From Candidatus Gallibacteroides avistercoris (lineage in GTDB: Bacteria > Bacteroidota > Bacteroidia > Bacteroidales > CHK158-818): 12,124 nucleotides of DNA. Both the position numbers and the translations under genes were made by a program. This document shows positions 8,725-12,124 of the stretch, piece by piece (position 1 is the first letter of the stretch; each line of letters begins with the position of its first letter). The notes under the pieces are model-generated. The model did not search any database. It was not told the DNA's origin and saw only the letters and a program-made list of their open reading frames with translations. The stretch covers positions 1-12,124 of the forward strand of contig DVNA01000064.1 of NCBI GenBank assembly GCA_018714665.1, read 5' to 3'.

Positions 8725-8763
8725 CAAAAACAGGCCAAAGTTGTTTTTAACTTTGGCCTGTTT
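8725..8763 (-). terminator. Intrinsic terminator of ssrA
   Basis: Perfect 15-bp inverted repeat: AAACAGGCCAAAGTT (8728-8742) and its complement (8749-8763), with a 6-base loop. Read on the minus strand, the GC-rich stem is followed by a run of five T (complement of 8726-8730) just after the 3' end of the tmRNA gene. The plus-strand reading has only three T, so the minus strand is the main direction. The 70 bp between the two terminators (8658-8727) show nothing further. Confidence 0.85.
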
Positions 8764-8776
8764 AGCTATAAACAAG

Positions 8777-9172
8777 TGGAGTTGGAGGGATTCGAACCCT
8801 CGTCCAAACGAGGAACTAATGTGCTTTCTACATGCTTATCTTCGCCTGATTTGTCGGGAATGAACAAGACCGAAGCCACCAATTCAAACCGTAGTCTCTA
8901 TGTTTTTCGTAAGAGAATCGAGACGGTTCCCAAACTATTTCCGATATTACTGCACCGCTTGGCCGGAACGCTTCGGAACAACAGCATCCGAGCGATGTCT
9001 TGTCTTTGCAACTATTGCAAAGATTAAGCTAATCTACTGTACTTCGATTAAGCAGCAAGAGCGTAGTTATTTTCGCCATTTAAATTTTTGATGTCTGAGA
9101 TTATAGAGCAAGCCATCCACGCTCTGCATGCTTACACACCACTTCTACCCGCTGTCAAAACCGGTCAACCCC
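8777..9172 (-). ncRNA. ssrA: Transfer-messenger RNA (tmRNA), one-piece form
   Basis: tmRNA rescues ribosomes stalled on broken mRNA, acting first as an alanyl-tRNA mimic and then as a template for a degradation tag, with SmpB as partner. On the minus strand the gene starts GGGGTTGACCGGTTTTGAC and ends in a T arm (GAGGG, TTCGAAT, CCCTC) followed by CAACTCCA. The ends pair as a 7-bp acceptor stem (GGGGTTG with CAACTCC, one G-U at the third pair, as in other tmRNAs). The genome continues CTT after the discriminator A, so CCA is added after transcription. Length is 396 nt, within the usual range. An internal frame encodes GENNYALAA and stop. No permutation into two pieces is seen. It sits downstream of the holB cluster and faces the transporter operon tail to tail. 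Confidence 0.97.
9048..9077 (-). other. tmRNA tag reading frame (GENNYALAA-stop)
   Basis: Ten codons on the minus strand, GGC GAA AAT AAC TAC GCT CTT GCT GCT TAA. The ALAA end is the signal recognised by ClpXP-type proteases in bacteria. The resume codon is taken as GGC, preceded by the A/T-rich TTTAAAT; the mature tag would begin with the Ala carried by tmRNA itself. Confidence 0.9.
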
Positions 9173-9186
9173 ATGATATGTGAGAA

Positions 9187-9194
9187 CAAAGATA
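9187..9194 (-). promoter_or_regulatory. Bacteroidetes-type -7 element of the ssrA promoter
   Basis: On the minus strand TATCTTTG matches the Bacteroidetes -7 consensus TAnnTTTG exactly and lies 14 bases before the mature tmRNA 5' end, leaving room for a short leader removed by RNase P. No convincing -33 TTTG is seen 19-21 bases upstream; the nearest TTG is only about 12 bases away. ssrA can therefore be transcribed separately from holB. Confidence 0.6.
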
Positions 9195-9246
9195 CATCTT
9201 TTTGGCCAATATGTACTCTGTATTATCGATTATTGTAAAAAAACGA

Positions 9247-10368
9247 CTATTTCTTCAACAGCATAATCACCTTGATGCACAAATCGAAAAAAACTATTTT
9301 GGAATTGGCATTCTGGGCAATGTCTGCCTCTGCCCTGCCGAACTCTTCCATCAGCGGATAGATGTTCCGCTCGGTAATGAACGGAGCAAAACGGGATGAG
9401 AATGCTGCCTCTTGTCTGTTCAGGTAGTTTATCTGGGGAATAGCCAGGTTATATATAAAATTCTCCCGAAGCATCCGTTGGCTGTACGCCAACAGTTTTT
9501 TTTGCCGTTCACGACCCAGCTCGGCAACCTCCTCGGTCCACTCTTTCAAGGCTTTTATCTTCCGACTGTATGCCAACCGCATCAAACGGACAAACAGATC
9601 GAAAAACAAAGAGTTCTCCTCTGACAGACGGATAGCCTCGACGGCCTTTACAAAACTTCCCCCTGAGGTATGCGCCACGGCAACGGCATCCTGCTCGTCG
9701 ATTCCATATTGCCTTACCAGTTCGCGGGCAATGATTTCGTGGGGAATCGACCTAACCTGTATTTGTTGCGAACGGGACAAGATGGTATTCAGAATTTTAT
9801 CCGGTTCATCGCTTACCAACAACAGTACCGTATTTTCATAAGGTTCTTCTATCACCTTTAACAATTTATTGGCACAAGTTTCATTCATTCGCTCAGGCAA
9901 CCAGATAATCATGACTTTATAGTCCGATTCGTAGGTTTTCAAATTCAACTTCCGGATAATCTCATCGCTCTCTTTGGCATAAATCGTTGCCTGTGCGTTC
10001 CCGGCTCCGATATAGGCGAGCCATTGATCTAAATTAAAATAACTGTTTTCGTTGACAAACTCCCGCCATTGGGCAATATAATCGTCACAAACCGTCTCCT
10101 TGCTTCCCTTTTTTACAATTGGATACACAAAATGCAGGTCGGGATGCAGCAACGTATTGTATTTCTTACACGAAAGACATTCGCCACAAGCATCGTTCTC
10201 CTGTCGGTTGGTACATTGGATATAACGGGCATAGGCCAACGCCAAGGGAAACTTACCTACTCCTTCCCCGCCGGTAAACAGCTGAGCATGGGCAATACGA
10301 CCACTTTTTACGGACTGTATCAGTTGCCGCTTTACCTCATCCTGCCCTATTACATCTCTAAAAAACAT
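9247..10368 (-). CDS. holB: DNA polymerase III subunit delta prime
   Basis: Clamp-loader subunit that, with delta and the tau/gamma subunits, loads the beta sliding clamp at primed DNA. The 373-residue protein opens with a delta-prime type AAA+ domain: MFFRDVIGQDEVKRQL, a P-loop-like GGEGVGKF (33-40), and a four-cysteine zinc module C52, C61, C64, C67. Next come KLLKVIEEP (168-176) and the arginine-finger segment SRS (198-200), where SRC is more common. Helical domains fill the C-terminal part. The nucleotide site is degenerate: K39 is followed by Phe instead of Ser/Thr, and the Walker B position reads IIWLPE (154-159) without the usual Asp-Glu. This fits the known stator role of delta prime, which does not hydrolyse ATP. 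The start ATG is 8 bp after the stop of the M23 gene, so the two are probably co-transcribed. Confidence 0.95.
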   Translation of the reverse strand: MFFRDVIGQDEVKRQLIQSVKSGRIAHAQLFTGGEGVGKFPLALAYARYIQCTNRQENDACGECLSCKKYNTLLHPDLHFVYPIVKKGSKETVCDDYIAQWREFVNENSYFNLDQWLAYIGAGNAQATIYAKESDEIIRKLNLKTYESDYKVMIIWLPERMNETCANKLLKVIEEPYENTVLLLVSDEPDKILNTILSRSQQIQVRSIPHEIIARELVRQYGIDEQDAVAVAHTSGGSFVKAVEAIRLSEENSLFFDLFVRLMRLAYSRKIKALKEWTEEVAELGRERQKKLLAYSQRMLRENFIYNLAIPQINYLNRQEAAFSSRFAPFITERNIYPLMEEFGRAEADIAQNANSKIVFFDLCIKVIMLLKK

Positions 10369-10376
10369 AACCGTTA

Positions 10377-11663
10377 TTAAAATATGGTATCCGATGGAAT
10401 CGTATCGGTCAAGGATGGTTCTTTGTCATTTTCCATAACGATACTATCCAACCGGGCCATAACCCGACTTTTCACTACCTCAAAGCTATCGCGCATCTCC
10501 GGACGGATAGAATCTGCGGGGGGAGAATCTATGGTCAAAGGGTTTACCGGAGTGCCATTTTTATGGACCCTGAAATCGAGATGAGGCCCCGTTGCTAATC
10601 CTGTACGGCCTACATAACCGATCAACTCGCCTTGACGGACCCGACTACCGACCTTGATTCCTTTGGCAAACCGGGACAGGTGCATATAGGTAGTGGTATA
10701 AACCGAGTTGTGCTTAATAACCAGGTAATTGCCGGCTCCTCCTCCCTGATAGGCTTTCTTGATCACCGTACCCTCGCCGATGCTGACAACCGGAGTACCG
10801 GTAGGCGCAGCGTAATCTACGCCGTGATGAGGCCGTACGATTTTCAATACCGGATGCCGGCGTGCATTGCTGAACCGGGAACTGATCCGGGAGAATTTCA
10901 ACGGAGCTTTTAAAAAGGCCTTTTGCAGATTCTGCCCATTCTCGTCGAAATAGCTGACCGTTGAATCCTGGGCAAACGGAATGGCATAATACAACTCTCC
11001 CATATGGCTGAAAACAGCCCCCTGAATACCGGCTATCTCTACCTCTACGGTATCGTCGATACAGGCTTGATCATACAAAACCTTAAACCAGTCACCTTTG
11101 GCTATTCCGAAAAAGTCTATCTGCCAGGCATATATGTTCGACAAGTGATCGGACAGCAGCAAATCATTACCGGCATCGCTGATGGCGTTCCACAGCGAAC
11201 TGGTTATTACCCCGGAGGCCTCTTTGGACTTGAAGGTTATATCCTTTTGGTAATTATATACCCGCAAGGGATTCTGCAAATCGAAAACGGTATAGTGCGT
11301 AGGCCGTTCCTGGTATATGAAATACAGGATATTGGCCAACGAAGTGTCACGCAACAAGGTATAAGGATTGCCGGCTTTCATCTTGGTAATATCGAAAACG
11401 CCTTCGCAACACTTGGACAACGAGTCTATCTTCCCGGCAGAGACACCTAGCTTGGTCAGTACTACCGAAAGGTTTTCTCCCGGTTTCAAGACACAATCCT
11501 CTACGTCCAAAGTATCTATGCAGATATCCAACAGATAGAGGTGTTCGACCGTATCTTCCGGAACGATATCCTGTTTCGTTTTGTCTGAACGGCAAGCCGG
11601 GATGACCGACAGCATCGCCCACGATAAAAACAGCAGGACAAATACATTCGTAATCTGTTTCAT
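10377..11663 (-). CDS. M23-family murein endopeptidase-like lipoprotein (MepM-type layout)
   Basis: Predicted to cut peptide cross-links of peptidoglycan from the periplasmic side. The 428-residue protein starts with a signal peptide (h-region 8-21) and Cys24 in LSVIPAC, an imperfect lipobox with Pro at -2. Residues about 43-105 resemble the OapA/LysM-like module of MepM (VLKPGENLSVVLTKLG). The M23 domain covers about 255-376: SRFSNARRHPV, then H279 and D283 (RPHHGVDYA), YMHLS with H328, and TGPHLDF with H361. The classical motif is HLH, the last His being a zinc ligand; here it is D363. The other ligands (H279, D283) and catalytic His residues (H328, H361) are present, so the enzyme may bind zinc through Asp or be a regulator without activity. 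The last 50 residues are polar. It lies 12 bp after metF and 8 bp before holB, on one likely transcript. Confidence 0.94.
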   Translation of the reverse strand: MKQITNVFVLLFLSWAMLSVIPACRSDKTKQDIVPEDTVEHLYLLDICIDTLDVEDCVLKPGENLSVVLTKLGVSAGKIDSLSKCCEGVFDITKMKAGNPYTLLRDTSLANILYFIYQERPTHYTVFDLQNPLRVYNYQKDITFKSKEASGVITSSLWNAISDAGNDLLLSDHLSNIYAWQIDFFGIAKGDWFKVLYDQACIDDTVEVEIAGIQGAVFSHMGELYYAIPFAQDSTVSYFDENGQNLQKAFLKAPLKFSRISSRFSNARRHPVLKIVRPHHGVDYAAPTGTPVVSIGEGTVIKKAYQGGGAGNYLVIKHNSVYTTTYMHLSRFAKGIKVGSRVRQGELIGYVGRTGLATGPHLDFRVHKNGTPVNPLTIDSPPADSIRPEMRDSFEVVKSRVMARLDSIVMENDKEPSLTDTIPSDTIF

Positions 11664-11675
11664 TGCTTTTTTGAT

Positions 11676-12124
11676 TTAATACACTTGCTGGGCAATACGC
11701 TTAATACTCTGTGCCGCAGCCATGGAGTAGAAATGGATGCTGGGAACACCCGACGCCTTCAACGCTTTGGCTTGTAACGTACACCACTCTATCCCCACCT
11801 CCTTGGCCTCTTCGTCGCTTTTGCACTTAGCCAGCTCCACAGCCAACGGTTCAGGCAAATCGATGTGGAAAATCTTGGGGAGCACCGTTAATTGCGAACA
11901 GGCGGTAATCGGTTTTATCCCCGGAATGATGGGTACATGGATACCAGCCTGGCGACAGCTCTCTACAAACTGGAAATAACGCTCGTTGTCAAAAAACATC
12001 TGTGTTACCACATAATCGGCCCCGGCATCTACTTTGGCCTTTAACCACGCTATGTCCGATTGCATATTCGGTGCCTCATCGTGCTTTTCGGGATAACCGG
12101 CCACTCCATAAGAAAAGGGTATAG
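11676..12124 (-). CDS. metF: 5,10-methylenetetrahydrofolate reductase, C-terminal part (gene continues beyond window)
   Basis: FAD enzyme that reduces 5,10-methylene-tetrahydrofolate to 5-methyl-tetrahydrofolate, the methyl donor for methionine synthesis. The visible 149 residues read IPFSYGVAGYPEKHDEAPN, then DAGADYVVTQMFFDN and IPGIKPITACSQL, which are typical blocks of the MetF beta/alpha barrel. The frame is open to the window edge. The GTG that could be read as a start (12102-12104) is the Val of GVAGYPEKH and is not a start. About half of a usual 300-320 residue MetF is missing. It is the most upstream visible gene of the minus-strand cluster; its stop is 12 bp before the M23 gene. Confidence 0.97.
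   Translation of the reverse strand, partial: IPFSYGVAGYPEKHDEAPNMQSDIAWLKAKVDAGADYVVTQMFFDNERYFQFVESCRQAGIHVPIIPGIKPITACSQLTVLPKIFHIDLPEPLAVELAKCKSDEEAKEVGIEWCTLQAKALKASGVPSIHFYSMAAAQSIKRIAQQVY

Noticed and set aside
8776..9027. Plus-strand open frame beginning MELEGFEPSS
   Set aside because: It lies antisense inside ssrA; the LEGFEPS peptide is a common false translation of the tRNA-like T arm.
9236..9243. T run after the holB stop on the minus strand as a terminator
   Set aside because: No stable hairpin directly precedes it; read-through toward ssrA cannot be excluded.
10252..10272. Degenerate Walker A of delta prime (GEGVGKF) as a possible inactivating mutation
   Set aside because: Loss of ATP hydrolysis is normal for delta prime subunits, and the zinc module and arginine finger are intact.

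Overview
The window looks like chromosomal DNA from a member of the Bacteroidales. The evidence is an estimated mid-40s percent GC, A-rich leaders without clear Shine-Dalgarno sequences, a Bacteroidetes-type -7 element (TAnnTTTG form) upstream of ssrA, and a tmRNA tag that reads GENNYALAA. I cannot fix the genus from the sequence alone.

Left part, plus strand (1-8657): an envelope transport operon of three genes. First comes an RND efflux permease that has lost only its first residues to the window edge. Second is a 1564-residue protein in which a complete second RND permease is joined in frame to extra membrane helices and an ABC ATPase. Third, 16 bp further on, is a 236-residue six-helix ABC-2 type permease. 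A strong intrinsic terminator closes the operon. The fusion protein is the most unusual object here. Its ABC domain also seems to be split: the first strand with the A-loop tyrosine (about 1102-1115) is separated from the rest (about 1293-1564) by about 175 residues carrying four predicted helices. The covalent RND-ABC link, the split nucleotide-binding domain and the adjacent permease suggest a composite exporter using both proton-motive force and ATP. The substrate is unknown, and any periplasmic adaptor or outer-membrane channel would lie upstream of the window.

Middle part (8658-9246): a second hairpin terminator serving the minus strand, then the one-piece tmRNA gene ssrA on the minus strand with its promoter.

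Right part, minus strand (9247-12124): a tightly packed set read metF (3' part only), then an M23 murein endopeptidase-like lipoprotein, then holB (DNA polymerase III delta prime). Gaps are 12 and 8 bp, so co-transcription is likely. These are housekeeping genes for one-carbon metabolism, cell-wall remodelling and replication. The M23 protein has Asp in place of the final His of the usual HxH motif.
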